Under the pieces are notes generated by a model that ran no database searches, was not told where the DNA came from, and saw nothing but the letters and a program-made list of their open reading frames with translations. This document shows, piece after piece, positions 35,345 through 44,659 of a stretch of DNA of 64,000 nt (positions are counted from its first letter, which is position 1; each line of letters opens with the position of its first letter). The stretch comes from Hominiventricola filiformis (GTDB lineage: Bacteria > Bacillota > Clostridia > Lachnospirales > Lachnospiraceae): the NCBI RefSeq assembly GCF_020686965.1, contig NZ_JAJEPS010000001.1:62001-126000 (forward strand), written 5' to 3'. The position numbers and the translations under genes are program-made.

Positions 35345-37009
35345 TTATACCTCCATGATGATCGGAAGAATCATGGGATTTCTCTTGGTCTTCTTTCTGA
35401 TATAATCTCCCAGTGCATCCTTCATCACGTTCTTCATCTTGCCCCAGTCCGTAATATGACGGTCCAGACATTTCTCCACTGCGTCATAAACTACAGCTCT
35501 TGCCTGCTCCATCAGATCCTCGGATTCTCTCACATAGACAAATCCTCTGGATACAATATCCGGTCCGGACAGCAGTGTATTGCTTCCCTTGTCCAGGGTC
35601 AGGACAATAATCATAATACCATCTTCTGCCAGATGCTGACGGTCACGCATTACGATGCTTCCTACATCTCCCACACCAAGTCCATCCACAAAGATTGCTC
35701 CTGTATGAACTTTATCCACAATTTTCGCAGAATTTTCATCCATCTCGATCACATCACCGGACCGCATAACAAAGATATTCTCTTTTTCAATACCCAGCTG
35801 CTCTGCGATGGAAGCCTGTGCTTTCAGATGGCGGTACTCTCCATGAACCGGAATCGCATATTTCGGATGCACCAGAGAATAGATCAGCTTGATCTCCTCC
35901 TGACATGCATGTCCGGATACGTGCGCATCCTGGAAAATAACATTGGCACCCTTGGCTGAAAGCTCGTTAATCACCTTGGATACCGCTTTCTCATTTCCCG
36001 GAATCGGATTGGAACTGAAGATTACTGTATCCCCCGGCATAATATGGACTCTTCTGTGCAGGTTCTGAGCCATACGGGACAGAGCTGCCATGGATTCTCC
36101 CTGGCTTCCTGTCGTGATCAGCACTGTTGCCTCCGGCGGATAGTTGTTCAGCTGCTCAATCTCAATCAGTGTATTATCCGGCACATTGATATAGCCAAGC
36201 TCTGCAGCAGTGGAGATAACATTGACCATGCTGCGTCCCTCGATGACTACTTTTTTGTTATACTTATAAGCAGAATTAATAATCTGCTGCACACGGTCTA
36301 CATTGGATGCGAACGTTGCAACGATAATTCTGGAGTTGCAGTGTTCTGCAAACAGAGTGTCCATGGTACGGCCGACTGTCTTCTCAGACTGGGTAATGCC
36401 AGGGCGTTCCGCATTGGTACTGTCACACATCAGCGCCAGTACACCTTTCTTTCCGATCTCACCGAAACGCTGCAGATCAATACTGTCTCCGTATACCGGC
36501 GTATAGTCTACCTTAAAGTCTCCGGTGTGTACAACAGTTCCTGCAGGAGAATAAATCGCCAGAGCGGAGGCATCCGCAATACTGTGGTTGGTCTTGATAA
36601 ACTCTACCCGGAACTTCCCGAGATTAATGGATTGTCCGTGGCGTACTACCTTTCTCTTGGTAGTTCTCAGCATATTATGCTCTTTTAATTTGTTCTCGAT
36701 CAGAGCAATCGTCAGTTTCGTTGAATAAACCGGTACATTGATATCCTTCAGGATATATGGCAACGCACCGATATGGTCCTCATGTCCGTGTGTGATCACA
36801 AAGCCTTTCACTTTGCTCAGATTCTGCTTCAGATAGCTCACATCCGGTATGACCAGATCGATTCCCAGCATATCATCCTCGGGGAATGCCAGACCGCAAT
36901 CCACGACAACAATACTGTCTTCAAATTCAAAGGCAGTAATATTCATTCCGATCTGTTCCAGTCCACCAAGCGGAATGATACGCAATTTTGAATTGTTTAC
37001 ATTTTTCAA
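35345..37009 (-). CDS. rnjA: Ribonuclease J
   Basis: A 554-residue metallo-beta-lactamase/beta-CASP RNase with endo- and 5'-3' exonuclease activity in mRNA decay. It shows THGHEDHIGALP (HxHxDH metal site), LMCDSTNAERPG, the beta-CASP motif SGHACQEEIKLI and the C-terminal dimerisation domain. Length is typical. A GGAGG ribosome binding site precedes the ATG at 37009. Confidence 0.95.
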   Translation of the reverse strand: MKNVNNSKLRIIPLGGLEQIGMNITAFEFEDSIVVVDCGLAFPEDDMLGIDLVIPDVSYLKQNLSKVKGFVITHGHEDHIGALPYILKDINVPVYSTKLTIALIENKLKEHNMLRTTKRKVVRHGQSINLGKFRVEFIKTNHSIADASALAIYSPAGTVVHTGDFKVDYTPVYGDSIDLQRFGEIGKKGVLALMCDSTNAERPGITQSEKTVGRTMDTLFAEHCNSRIIVATFASNVDRVQQIINSAYKYNKKVVIEGRSMVNVISTAAELGYINVPDNTLIEIEQLNNYPPEATVLITTGSQGESMAALSRMAQNLHRRVHIMPGDTVIFSSNPIPGNEKAVSKVINELSAKGANVIFQDAHVSGHACQEEIKLIYSLVHPKYAIPVHGEYRHLKAQASIAEQLGIEKENIFVMRSGDVIEMDENSAKIVDKVHTGAIFVDGLGVGDVGSIVMRDRQHLAEDGIMIIVLTLDKGSNTLLSGPDIVSRGFVYVRESEDLMEQARAVVYDAVEKCLDRHITDWGKMKNVMKDALGDYIRKKTKRNPMILPIIMEV

Positions 37010-37078
37010 AAAAATAACCTCCTGTATGTTTCATTCAATAAGTAACAGTTATATCTGCAGGACAACTTCCCTTTTGTC

Positions 37079-37336
37079 CTATCTTTCAATATCCACATTG
37101 TCAAGAAGCTCTTCAAACACGGTCAGCACCGCATCCAGCTCCTTCTCATCCTCTACGATTTCATAGAGGCTTTCCTGGTCCTGATCTTCTGAAGTATCTT
37201 TTAAGATCAGACACTCTCCGTCATCTTCCTCGGAATCAGTTACCAGAAGATAATTTACCCCGCTCATACGGGTCTGTTCCAGTACATAAAATTCCGCAGA
37301 ATCTCCATCTTTTCCCTGAAATACTAATTTTTCCAT
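37079..37336 (-). CDS. DUF1292 protein (YrzB-like)
   Basis: An acidic 85-residue protein (VFQGKDGDSAEFYVLEQTRMSGVNYLLVTD; then a Glu/Asp-rich half) of the DUF1292 family. The family is conserved beside ruvX and the ireB-like gene in Firmicutes, as here, with 3 bp to ruvX. Function unknown. Confidence 0.88.
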   Translation of the reverse strand: MEKLVFQGKDGDSAEFYVLEQTRMSGVNYLLVTDSEEDDGECLILKDTSEDQDQESLYEIVEDEKELDAVLTVFEELLDNVDIER

Positions 37337-37339
37337 TTT

Positions 37340-37771
37340 CTATTTTCTCCTGCTGTACTCTCCGTCCAGATATCCCTGAAGGATAAATACAGCTGCAATC
37401 TGATCTATGTGTTCTTTTCTGTTTTCTCTGCGCACGCCGCTCTCCATAAGCGTCCTGTTCGCTGCCACGGTTGTAAGACGTTCATCCCACATGACAACAG
37501 GCAGACCTGTCCGCCGTTTCAGCATTTCTGCAAACTCCAGCGATTTTTCAGCCCTGTCCCCAATCGTATTATTCATATTTTTCGGAAAACCCAATACGAT
37601 ACGTTCCACTTCGTATTCCCGGCACAGTTCCTCTATTCTCGCCAGCGTCTTACGAAGCTTGTTTTCCTGTGTCCTGCAGATGGTCTCTACAGCCTGAGCA
37701 GTCAGAAGGAGTGCGTCACTCACTGCGACTCCCACTGTCTTGGAGCCGTAGTCAAGTCCCATAATTCTCAT
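37340..37771 (-). CDS. ruvX: YqgF/RuvX family nuclease
   Basis: A 143-residue RNase H-like protein with the N-terminal MRIMGLDYGSKTVGVAVSD motif (catalytic Asp) and the DERLTT motif near residue 98. The family is proposed to process pre-16S rRNA ends and/or resolve Holliday junctions. Middle gene of the ireB-ruvX-DUF1292 operon. Confidence 0.93.
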   Translation of the reverse strand: MRIMGLDYGSKTVGVAVSDALLLTAQAVETICRTQENKLRKTLARIEELCREYEVERIVLGFPKNMNNTIGDRAEKSLEFAEMLKRRTGLPVVMWDERLTTVAANRTLMESGVRRENRKEHIDQIAAVFILQGYLDGEYSRRK

Positions 37772-37778
37772 CTTCTAC

Positions 37779-38042
37779 TCATTCCTTTACGGTTTTATCT
37801 ACATATACTCTCAGAAGTTCTTCGACCAGCTCATCCCGCTCCACCTTCATGATAAGACTTCTGGCTCCGTTGTGGCTGGTAATGTAGGTCGGATCTCCAG
37901 ACATAATATAACCTACAATCTGGTTTACCGGATCATACCCTTTCTCGGTCATGGCCTGATAGACCAGCTGAAGAACATCTCCAACCTTTAATTCCTGATC
38001 GGACTGAATTTTAAAATACTGTGTATTTTCCAGTTTTTTCAT
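37779..38042 (-). CDS. ireB: IreB family regulatory protein (DUF965)
   Basis: An 87-residue protein beginning MKKLENTQYFKIQ, with the conserved YDPVNQIVGYIMSGDPTYITSHNGARSLI stretch split over residues 40-68 (GYDPVNQIVGYIMSGDPTY then ITSHNGAR). IreB of Enterococcus is phosphorylated by the IreK Ser/Thr kinase and modulates cephalosporin resistance. The frame is open further upstream but the homologous start is at 38042. First gene of the trio with ruvX and DUF1292. Confidence 0.9.
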   Translation of the reverse strand: MKKLENTQYFKIQSDQELKVGDVLQLVYQAMTEKGYDPVNQIVGYIMSGDPTYITSHNGARSLIMKVERDELVEELLRVYVDKTVKE

Positions 38043-38131
38043 AGTCCCACGTCCCCAAATGTAATCTAACAATAGTTTACTATACTCTTTCTGAAAATTC
38101 AACGCAAAATTTCCGACAGACTTCGTAGGAT

Positions 38132-39430
38132 TCACTCACCGAGAACCATGTCTTTCAGAAGTCCGGTCACTTTTACATCGATAATCTCTCCGGCTGCCGC
38201 CGTCTCCGGTGCTACAGCTACTTTCACATATTCTCTGGTATGTCCTGCCAGATATGTTGTTCCACCAATGGTGCTTTCTTCTTCCAGCAAAACTTTTACA
38301 GTGCGTCCCAGCAGTTTTTTTCTGTACTCTCCACTGTTTTTTTCAGTCAGAGCAAGAAGCACATCACTTCTCTGATTTTTGATCTGTTCTGGAATCTGAT
38401 CCGGCATCCGGTCTGCTTTCGTTCCTTTTCTGCGGGAATATTTGAAGACATGGGTTTCATAGAAACAGATATCTTTTAAGAACTCTACGGTCGCCGTAAA
38501 TTCTTCCTCCGTCTCGCCCGGAAATCCGACGATCACATCCGTGGTCAGTGCCGGGTCATCAAAATGCCGTCTCAGGCGTTCACAGCACTGGCGGAATTCT
38601 TCTGCACTATATCTTCGATTCATCCGCTTCAGCGTGGCATCGCATCCACTCTGCAGAGACAGATGGAAATGCGGACACAATTTTTCTTCCGCTGCCAGTC
38701 CTGCCACAAATTCCTCCGTCATGATCCGCGGTTCCAGGGAACCAAGACGGATTCTTTTAATCCCGTCGATCTTCGCAATCTCCTGAATCACGGTCAGCAG
38801 ATTCTCATGTTCTTCCAGATCCGTTCCGTAGGAATCCAGATGAATACCGGTAAGAACAACCTCTTGATAACCATTTTCGGCAAGACGTCCTGCCTCCGCC
38901 ACAATGTCGGAGAGCCGTCTGCTTCTGACTCGCCCTCTTGTATAAGGAATAATGCAATACGTACAGAACTGATTGCATCCGTCCTGAATCTTCATAAAAG
39001 CACGGGTGTGACCTGCCGTATGGCTCAGTGTCAGTTCTTCATACGTATGCTCTCTTGTCAAGTCATGCACATGCAGCGGATTGTGCTCCTTTTCCCAGTT
39101 CTCCAGAATGGACGGCAGATTCACTTTTTCATTATTTCCAATGAGAATATCCACAGAAGTATCTTTCAGGAGTTCCTCCCCCGCTGACTGCACATAACAT
39201 CCGGCAGCAATCACTACTGCCTCCGGATTCATCTTTTTTGCACGATGAAGCATCTGGCGTGATTTCTTGTCTGCCATATTCGTGACACTACAGGTGTTGA
39301 CAATATAAGCGTCTGCTTTTTCTTCAAATGGCACTATCTCATATCCGTTCTGTTCCAGAATTTCCTGCATGGCCTCTGTCTCATATGCATTTACCTTACA
39401 GCCAAGATTATGCAGTGCTACTTTTTTCAT
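38132..39430 (-). CDS. mtaB: tRNA t6A37 methylthiotransferase MtaB
   Basis: Radical-SAM enzyme of about 432 residues that converts t6A37 to ms2t6A37. It has the UPF0004 domain (KVALHNLGCKVNAYETEAM; three Cys for the auxiliary cluster), the radical-SAM core CNQFCTYCIIPYTRG (CxxxCxxC) and a C-terminal TRAM domain (from about 370). The ATG at 39430 has GGAGG six bases upstream and matches the family N terminus better than the ATG nine codons earlier. Confidence 0.93.
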   Translation of the reverse strand: MKKVALHNLGCKVNAYETEAMQEILEQNGYEIVPFEEKADAYIVNTCSVTNMADKKSRQMLHRAKKMNPEAVVIAAGCYVQSAGEELLKDTSVDILIGNNEKVNLPSILENWEKEHNPLHVHDLTREHTYEELTLSHTAGHTRAFMKIQDGCNQFCTYCIIPYTRGRVRSRRLSDIVAEAGRLAENGYQEVVLTGIHLDSYGTDLEEHENLLTVIQEIAKIDGIKRIRLGSLEPRIMTEEFVAGLAAEEKLCPHFHLSLQSGCDATLKRMNRRYSAEEFRQCCERLRRHFDDPALTTDVIVGFPGETEEEFTATVEFLKDICFYETHVFKYSRRKGTKADRMPDQIPEQIKNQRSDVLLALTEKNSGEYRKKLLGRTVKVLLEEESTIGGTTYLAGHTREYVKVAVAPETAAAGEIIDVKVTGLLKDMVLGE

Positions 39431-39464
39431 ATTTTTCCTCCGAAATCTTTTTTTCATTTTATCA

Positions 39465-39493
39465 TTGACTTTCTCTCCGTAAGTAATTAATAT
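39465..39493 (+). promoter_or_regulatory. Sigma-A promoter of the HPr-like gene
   Basis: TTGACT (39465-39470), 17-base spacer, TAATAT (39488-39493), followed by an AGGAGG ribosome binding site and the ATG at 39530. Confidence 0.75.
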
Positions 39494-39529
39494 GAAAGAA
39501 AAGAAAAATTACTATAGGAGGAACATTCA

Positions 39530-39763
39530 ATGAAAACAGTTCACATTTCATTAAATTCTATCGATAAAGTAAAAGCATTTGTAAACGAGATCACAAAGTT
39601 TGATAATGATTTCGACCTTGTATCTGGTCGTTATGTCATTGATGCCAAATCAATCATGGGCATTTTCAGTCTGGATCTCTCCAAACCGATCGAGCTGAAT
39701 ATTCATTCTGAGACCAACGTAGATGAGATTCTCAATATTCTCGCTCCGTATATCGTTGATTAA
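39530..39763 (+). CDS. HPr-like protein lacking the phosphorylatable histidine
   Basis: A 77-residue protein with the HPr fold by sequence: VSGRYVIDAKSIMGIFSLDL matches the HPr/Crh region around regulatory Ser46 (here Ser41). The active-site loop that should read HARPA around His15 reads SIDKVK, so it cannot accept phosphate from enzyme I. It resembles Crh, which has the serine but not the histidine and serves CcpA. The gene is alone on the plus strand between its own promoter and terminator. A regulatory, non-transport role is inferred. Confidence 0.82.
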   Translation: MKTVHISLNSIDKVKAFVNEITKFDNDFDLVSGRYVIDAKSIMGIFSLDLSKPIELNIHSETNVDEILNILAPYIVD

Positions 39764-39787
39764 TCATTGACTTTTACAGATAATCAT

Positions 39788-39816
39788 GCCGCAGGATTTT
39801 GTTCCTGCGGCTTTTT
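39788..39816 (+). terminator. Terminator of the HPr-like gene
   Basis: GCCGCAGGA (39788-39796) pairs perfectly with TCCTGCGGC (39803-39811), followed by TTTTT. It lies 24 bases after the HPr-like stop. Confidence 0.88.
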
Positions 39817-39828
39817 GTTTGTCCGTAA

Positions 39829-41007
39829 CTATTCGACTTCAATAATCTCATCAGAAGCAAGTGCTGCTTCTACCATCTCGTCGATCTTATCAGCAAGTGC
39901 CTTCTCTGATCTGCGAATCACATCCACACGCGGTTTGGTAACCGGATGCTTTGCTACGAATGTGGTACAGCAGTCTTCATACGGAAGAATAGAAATCTCG
40001 TAGGTGTCAATCTTCTTGGCAATCGTCACGATATCTTCTTTATCAAATGCAATCAGCGGACGGAATACCGGAAGGGTACATACATCGTTGGTTGCCGCAA
40101 GACTCGGAACTGTCTGACTTGCCACCTGGCCGATACTCTCACCGGTAATAAGTGCCAGGCATCCGGTGTCTTCTGCGATCTGCTGTGCAATTCTCATCAT
40201 GTAGCGGCGCATGATAATCGTCAGTTCGTCATGGGGACACTGATCATAGATATACATTTGGATATCCGTAAAGTTGATTACATGAAGGCGGATCGGACCT
40301 GAATAAGCTGCTACTTTTTTCGCCAGATCCACTACCTTCTGCTTTGCTCTCTCACTGGTGTAAGGCGGCGCATGGAAATAAACGGCATCAATGTAAACAC
40401 CTCGTTTTGCCACCATATATCCTGCTACCGGACTGTCGATACCGCCGGATAAGAGAAGCATGGAACGTCCATTGGTTCCAAGGGGCATACCGCCCGGTCC
40501 CGGAATTACTTCGGAATAGATGTAGATTCTGCCGCGGATCTCAATATGAATGGTGACATCCGGCTTGTGCACATCAACTGTCATCTCCGGGAATTCATCC
40601 AGAATTCTTCCGCCCAGTTCCGCATTGATCTCCATGGACTCCATGGGGAATCCTTTATGGGCACGGCGTGTGTGTACTTTGAACGTCTTCTTCTGTCCGC
40701 CGTACATTTCTCTTACGTAAGACATTACATGGGAAGACAGTTCTTCAAAACCTTCCCGCTCCACGATAACGACCGGACAGATTCCTACAATTCCGAATAC
40801 TCTCTGCAGTGCAGCCACTGCTTCCTCATAATCAAATTCACCCTCTGCCTCTACATAGATTCTTCCTTTTTCCTTGGAGATGCGGAAAAAGCCTTCCACA
40901 TCCTTTAACACCTGTCTGATCCGGTCTGCAAGGGCATCCTCGAACACATAACGATTCTTCCCCTTGACGCCGATCTCTCCATATTTAATCAAAAATGCCT
41001 GAAACAT
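39829..41007 (-). CDS. thiI: tRNA 4-thiouridine synthase ThiI
   Basis: Sulfurtransferase of 392 residues for s4U8 in tRNA (and possibly thiamine). It has the N-terminal ferredoxin-like and THUMP domains (residues 1-165) and the PP-loop ATPase (LLSGGIDSPVAGYM). The rhodanese domain of E. coli ThiI is absent, as usual in Firmicutes. It is 13 bp downstream of a cysteine desulfurase gene that probably supplies its sulfur. Confidence 0.94.
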   Translation of the reverse strand: MFQAFLIKYGEIGVKGKNRYVFEDALADRIRQVLKDVEGFFRISKEKGRIYVEAEGEFDYEEAVAALQRVFGIVGICPVVIVEREGFEELSSHVMSYVREMYGGQKKTFKVHTRRAHKGFPMESMEINAELGGRILDEFPEMTVDVHKPDVTIHIEIRGRIYIYSEVIPGPGGMPLGTNGRSMLLLSGGIDSPVAGYMVAKRGVYIDAVYFHAPPYTSERAKQKVVDLAKKVAAYSGPIRLHVINFTDIQMYIYDQCPHDELTIIMRRYMMRIAQQIAEDTGCLALITGESIGQVASQTVPSLAATNDVCTLPVFRPLIAFDKEDIVTIAKKIDTYEISILPYEDCCTTFVAKHPVTKPRVDVIRRSEKALADKIDEMVEAALASDEIIEVE

Positions 41008-41020
41008 ACAGTTCTCCTTC

Positions 41021-42175
41021 TTAACGACGAACGTATCGTCTGAGTACCGGGAGCAGTTCTCCCAGCTCTTTTATACAGTAATCAATCTCTTCTTCTGTGG
41101 TATCAAAACAGAAACTGAATCTGAGCGTACTGCCCAGAAGTTCCTTGTCAATCTCCATATTCTTCAGCGTCCGACTGACAGACGGCTTATTGGAAGAGCA
41201 TGCAGAACCTGCAGATACGTAGATTCCTTTTTCCTCCAGCGCATGGAGCAGTACCTCGCTTCTCACATTCCTGAAACTGACACTGACAATCTGCGGTGCG
41301 CTGTCTCTTCCGGTATGTCCGTTGACTTTCGTACCTTCCAGAGCCGACACCTGGCTTACAAACCGATCCTTCAGTGCATACAGACGGTCGATTTTTTCTT
41401 CCAGATTCTCATAACATTCCGCTGCTGCCTCTGCCATTCCGGCAATTCCCGGCACATTTTCTGTACCGGAACGAAGTCCTTTCTGCTGACCGCCTCCAAA
41501 TACGATGGAGTGAATCTTTACTTTACTATTGACATATAAAAATCCGGTTCCTTTCGGCCCGTGAATCTTGTGTCCGCTGACCGACAGAAGATCGATACCC
41601 TCTTTCTTCGGATAAATCCGGTATTTTCCATAAGCCTGAATCGCATCCACATGGAAAATAGTATTGGGATTATGCTCTTTTACGATTCTGGCGATCTCAT
41701 CCACCGGCTGCACCGCTCCTACCTCGTTATTCACATACATCACAGATACCAGAATCGTCTCCGGACACAGCGCCTCTTTCAGCGCTTCCAGAGATACCAC
41801 TCCGTATTCATCCACTGGCAGATAAGTGACACGAAATCCCTGTTCCTCCAGATACTTCATAGTATTATCCACTGAAGCATGTTCAACAGACGTAGTGATC
41901 AGGTGATTTCCAGCTCTCCGGTTCGCCATGGCCGTTCCGATCAGGGCCAGATTGTTGGATTCTGTTCCACCGGAAGTAAAGCAGATTTCTTTCTCATCCA
42001 CCTTCAGATTTTTTGCAAAAAATGCACGTGCCTCTTTTACATAGTGTTCCGCTTCCACACCTTTTGTATGAAGAGCTGAGGGATTTCCAAAATCTTCTCT
42101 CATAACCTTCATCACCATCTCTGCTGCCTTCGCAGAACATCTTGTGGTGGCTGAATTATCCAGATATGCCTCCAT
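41021..42175 (-). CDS. Cysteine desulfurase (NifS/NifZ type)
   Basis: PLP enzyme of 384 residues that takes sulfur from cysteine. The PLP lysine is in SVSGHKIHGPKGTGFLYV and the catalytic cysteine in SAGSACSSNKPSVS. It is located directly before thiI, as NifZ is in Bacillus, so its main job is probably tRNA thiolation rather than general Fe-S assembly. Confidence 0.92.
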   Translation of the reverse strand: MEAYLDNSATTRCSAKAAEMVMKVMREDFGNPSALHTKGVEAEHYVKEARAFFAKNLKVDEKEICFTSGGTESNNLALIGTAMANRRAGNHLITTSVEHASVDNTMKYLEEQGFRVTYLPVDEYGVVSLEALKEALCPETILVSVMYVNNEVGAVQPVDEIARIVKEHNPNTIFHVDAIQAYGKYRIYPKKEGIDLLSVSGHKIHGPKGTGFLYVNSKVKIHSIVFGGGQQKGLRSGTENVPGIAGMAEAAAECYENLEEKIDRLYALKDRFVSQVSALEGTKVNGHTGRDSAPQIVSVSFRNVRSEVLLHALEEKGIYVSAGSACSSNKPSVSRTLKNMEIDKELLGSTLRFSFCFDTTEEEIDYCIKELGELLPVLRRYVRR

Positions 42176-42181
42176 GTTTCC

Positions 42182-42952
42182 TTAAACCTCCAGTTGGAAC
42201 ATCAGTACGGACAGAATACAAAGTCCTGCCGTCTCCGTTCTCAAAATTCTTTTTCCTAATGTTATCGGATGAATGCCTGCCTCCATTGCAGCAGCCACCT
42301 CCGATTTTTCCAGTCCGCCTTCCGGGCCGATAAGAATTCCCACCGTCTGTCCTCTCTCAATCGTTGAGAGAAGCGCTCTGGTCTGATCCATTGCAGATAC
42401 TCTTGTCTGTCCGTCCTCCAGAATTTCATCCGCACATTCATAGGGAATCAGACCTTTGTCGAACTGCTTCATGGCTTTCAGCGACGATGCAAAATCCATC
42501 ACTGGCTCCACCGTCGGGATCAGTGCCCTTCCGGACTGCTTTGCCGCACTCTCGGCAATTGCCTGCCAGCGTTTTACCTTGTTATCCGCCTTCTTTGCAT
42601 CCAGCTTCACCACACAGCGTCTGGAAGCAACTGGAACTACCGCAGATGCTCCAAGTTCTACCGCTTTCTGGACGATCAACTCCATCTTGTCTCCCTTCGG
42701 GAGGCACTGGAACAAGACCAGCCTGGACGGCAGTTCCACCGACACTTCCCGACGTTCCAAAATCTCCGCGCGAACAGAATCTTCTGTCAATTCTGATACA
42801 TTGCAGCTATATTCATGTCCAAATCCATCACTGATGATGATCTTTTCACCCGGCTTCATGCGAAGCACATTTTTCATATGGTTCACATCTCCGCCCAGAA
42901 TTTCCACATAATTATCATGCACCTGTCCGGGTTCTACAAAAAAATGATACAT
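42182..42952 (-). CDS. rsmE: 16S rRNA m3U1498 methyltransferase RsmE
   Basis: SPOUT-class methyltransferase of 256 residues: N-terminal PUA-like domain (residues 1-70) and a knotted SAM domain with LIGPEGGLEKSEV and LGKRILRTETAGLCIL. It methylates U1498 of 16S rRNA. Between prmA and the cysteine desulfurase in one operon. Confidence 0.95.
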   Translation of the reverse strand: MYHFFVEPGQVHDNYVEILGGDVNHMKNVLRMKPGEKIIISDGFGHEYSCNVSELTEDSVRAEILERREVSVELPSRLVLFQCLPKGDKMELIVQKAVELGASAVVPVASRRCVVKLDAKKADNKVKRWQAIAESAAKQSGRALIPTVEPVMDFASSLKAMKQFDKGLIPYECADEILEDGQTRVSAMDQTRALLSTIERGQTVGILIGPEGGLEKSEVAAAMEAGIHPITLGKRILRTETAGLCILSVLMFQLEV

Positions 42953-42965
42953 AAATCCGTTTTCC

Positions 42966-43922
42966 TTAGTTCTTACGGGCAGTCACAGACACCCACTCGC
43001 CCTGATGGTTCACTTCCAGAACCTCAAGTCCTGCTTTTTTCACAGCCTCTACTACAGTTTCTTCCTTATCATCAATAATGCCGGATGTAATGTAAAGTGC
43101 GCCCGGTTTCATCTGTGCCAGAATCACCGGTGTCAGTGGCACCAGTACCTCAGCCAGAATATTGGCTACTACCATGTCATATTTTTCATAGCCGACTGCA
43201 TCCTGCACTTCTTTATCATCAATAATATTTCCAAGCATCACCGTATACTTGTCCTCCGGAATGCCATTCACTTCCATATTTTCCTTCACCGCATTGATGG
43301 CGCAGGGATCCAGATCCGTACCGCAGGCATATCTGGCACCCAGCTTCAGAGCCGCAATAGAAAGAATACCGCTTCCGGTTCCCACATCAAGAAGCACCGT
43401 ATCCTCTGTTACATACTTTTTGATCTGACGGATGCAGAGCTGTGTGGTCTCATGCATACCCGTTCCGAATGCCGTGCCCGGGTCAATCTGAATCAGAAGC
43501 TTCTCACGATCTTCCGGCTGCACTTCCTCCCATGACGGTTTGATCAGAATATCATCCACATGGAACTGATGGAAATACTGCTTCCAGTTATTGATCCAGT
43601 CCTTATCCTCTGTCTGGGAAGCTTCAATGGTTGCCGCACCGATATTGATGCCCCAGCTTCTGATCTCCTCCAGACCTTCTTCTACTGCTTTGAGCATAGC
43701 AGCATTGTCAGCATCCGGCTCCAGATAAAAACTGATCTTTGCCACACCGTCATCTGCCGGGCCTTCCGGGAGAATGTCCACAAACATCTGGGACTTGTCA
43801 CTCTCACTTAAGGGAACCTTATCTTCAATCTCAATTCCCTCAATACCGGCTTCCATCATCATGCTGCTGATCATATCTTCCGCTTCTGCGGTGGTTGTCA
43901 GTGTATATTTATTCCATTTCAT
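42966..43922 (-). CDS. prmA: Ribosomal protein L11 methyltransferase
   Basis: A 318-residue SAM-dependent methyltransferase with an N-terminal L11-binding domain and motif I VLLDVGTGSGILSIAALKLGA (split: VLLDVGTGSGILSI then AALKLGA), followed by the NILAEVL motif. First gene of the prmA-rsmE-desulfurase-thiI operon, 13 bp before rsmE. Confidence 0.94.
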   Translation of the reverse strand: MKWNKYTLTTTAEAEDMISSMMMEAGIEGIEIEDKVPLSESDKSQMFVDILPEGPADDGVAKISFYLEPDADNAAMLKAVEEGLEEIRSWGINIGAATIEASQTEDKDWINNWKQYFHQFHVDDILIKPSWEEVQPEDREKLLIQIDPGTAFGTGMHETTQLCIRQIKKYVTEDTVLLDVGTGSGILSIAALKLGARYACGTDLDPCAINAVKENMEVNGIPEDKYTVMLGNIIDDKEVQDAVGYEKYDMVVANILAEVLVPLTPVILAQMKPGALYITSGIIDDKEETVVEAVKKAGLEVLEVNHQGEWVSVTARKN

Positions 43923-43960
43923 GGGGCATTCCTCCTTTTACCGATCCAATCCGATCTTTT

Positions 43961-43989
43961 ATCTTATCATAAAACCTGTCGAAATTCAA
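43961..43989 (-). promoter_or_regulatory. Sigma-A promoter of the prmA operon
   Basis: TTGAAT (43984-43989), 17-base spacer, TAAGAT (43961-43966) on the minus strand. Confidence 0.6.
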
Positions 43990-43996
43990 CTTGACT

Positions 43997-44659
43997 TTAT
44001 CTGGCAAGAATATATTCCGTCATTTCTTCAATGCTGTGGACAATTCCGCAGACACCGGCTGCTTCCAGCTCTCCCTCCGGGGCAAATCCCATAGAAGTTC
44101 CAAGACACGGGATACCAAAGAGCGCCGCGCCTTCCGCATCATATTTCCGGTCTCCGATCATCAGTGCTTTGGTCTTCCACTCTTCTTCCGTAAGCCCGAT
44201 TCTCCTTAACAGTTCCTCAATCACTTTCGGCTTTCCACACCGGCTCTCATCCAGGGATCCCCCACAGATATAGTCGAAATCATCCGTGATTCCGAAGTTT
44301 CGGAAAGTGGTCTCAATATGGACTTCCGGCTTCGAAGACGCCGTACAGAGCACTCTTCCATCCTCTTTCAGTTTTTTCAGCATCTCTTTCACACCCGGAA
44401 ACAGTGTATTTTCAAAAATACCTTTTTCAGAAAAATACTCCCGGAAATATGCCACACCCTGTCTTGCCTCTTCCAGCGTCATCCCACAGTACTCCGGAAA
44501 AGCTTCCGTCAACGGCGGGCCGATAAATTTACTGAGTTCCTGCTGCTCCGGCACCGGATACCCCATCTTTTCCAGCGCATAGACCACCGCTTTCGTGATG
44601 CCTTCTCTGGAATCCCACAGAGTCCCATCCAGATCAAATAGCAGATATTTATACTTCAT
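43997..44659 (-). CDS. HAD-superfamily phosphatase (phosphoglycolate phosphatase-like)
   Basis: A 220-residue HAD hydrolase with motif I FDLDGTLWDS (nucleophile Asp), motif II TASSKP and motif III/IV in KALMIGDRKYDAEGA. The cap domain and size match the Gph/PpaX group, which removes phosphate from small metabolites. Its start overlaps the end of the LysR regulator by 11 bases. The substrate is unknown. Confidence 0.88.
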   Translation of the reverse strand: MKYKYLLFDLDGTLWDSREGITKAVVYALEKMGYPVPEQQELSKFIGPPLTEAFPEYCGMTLEEARQGVAYFREYFSEKGIFENTLFPGVKEMLKKLKEDGRVLCTASSKPEVHIETTFRNFGITDDFDYICGGSLDESRCGKPKVIEELLRRIGLTEEEWKTKALMIGDRKYDAEGAALFGIPCLGTSMGFAPEGELEAAGVCGIVHSIEEMTEYILAR

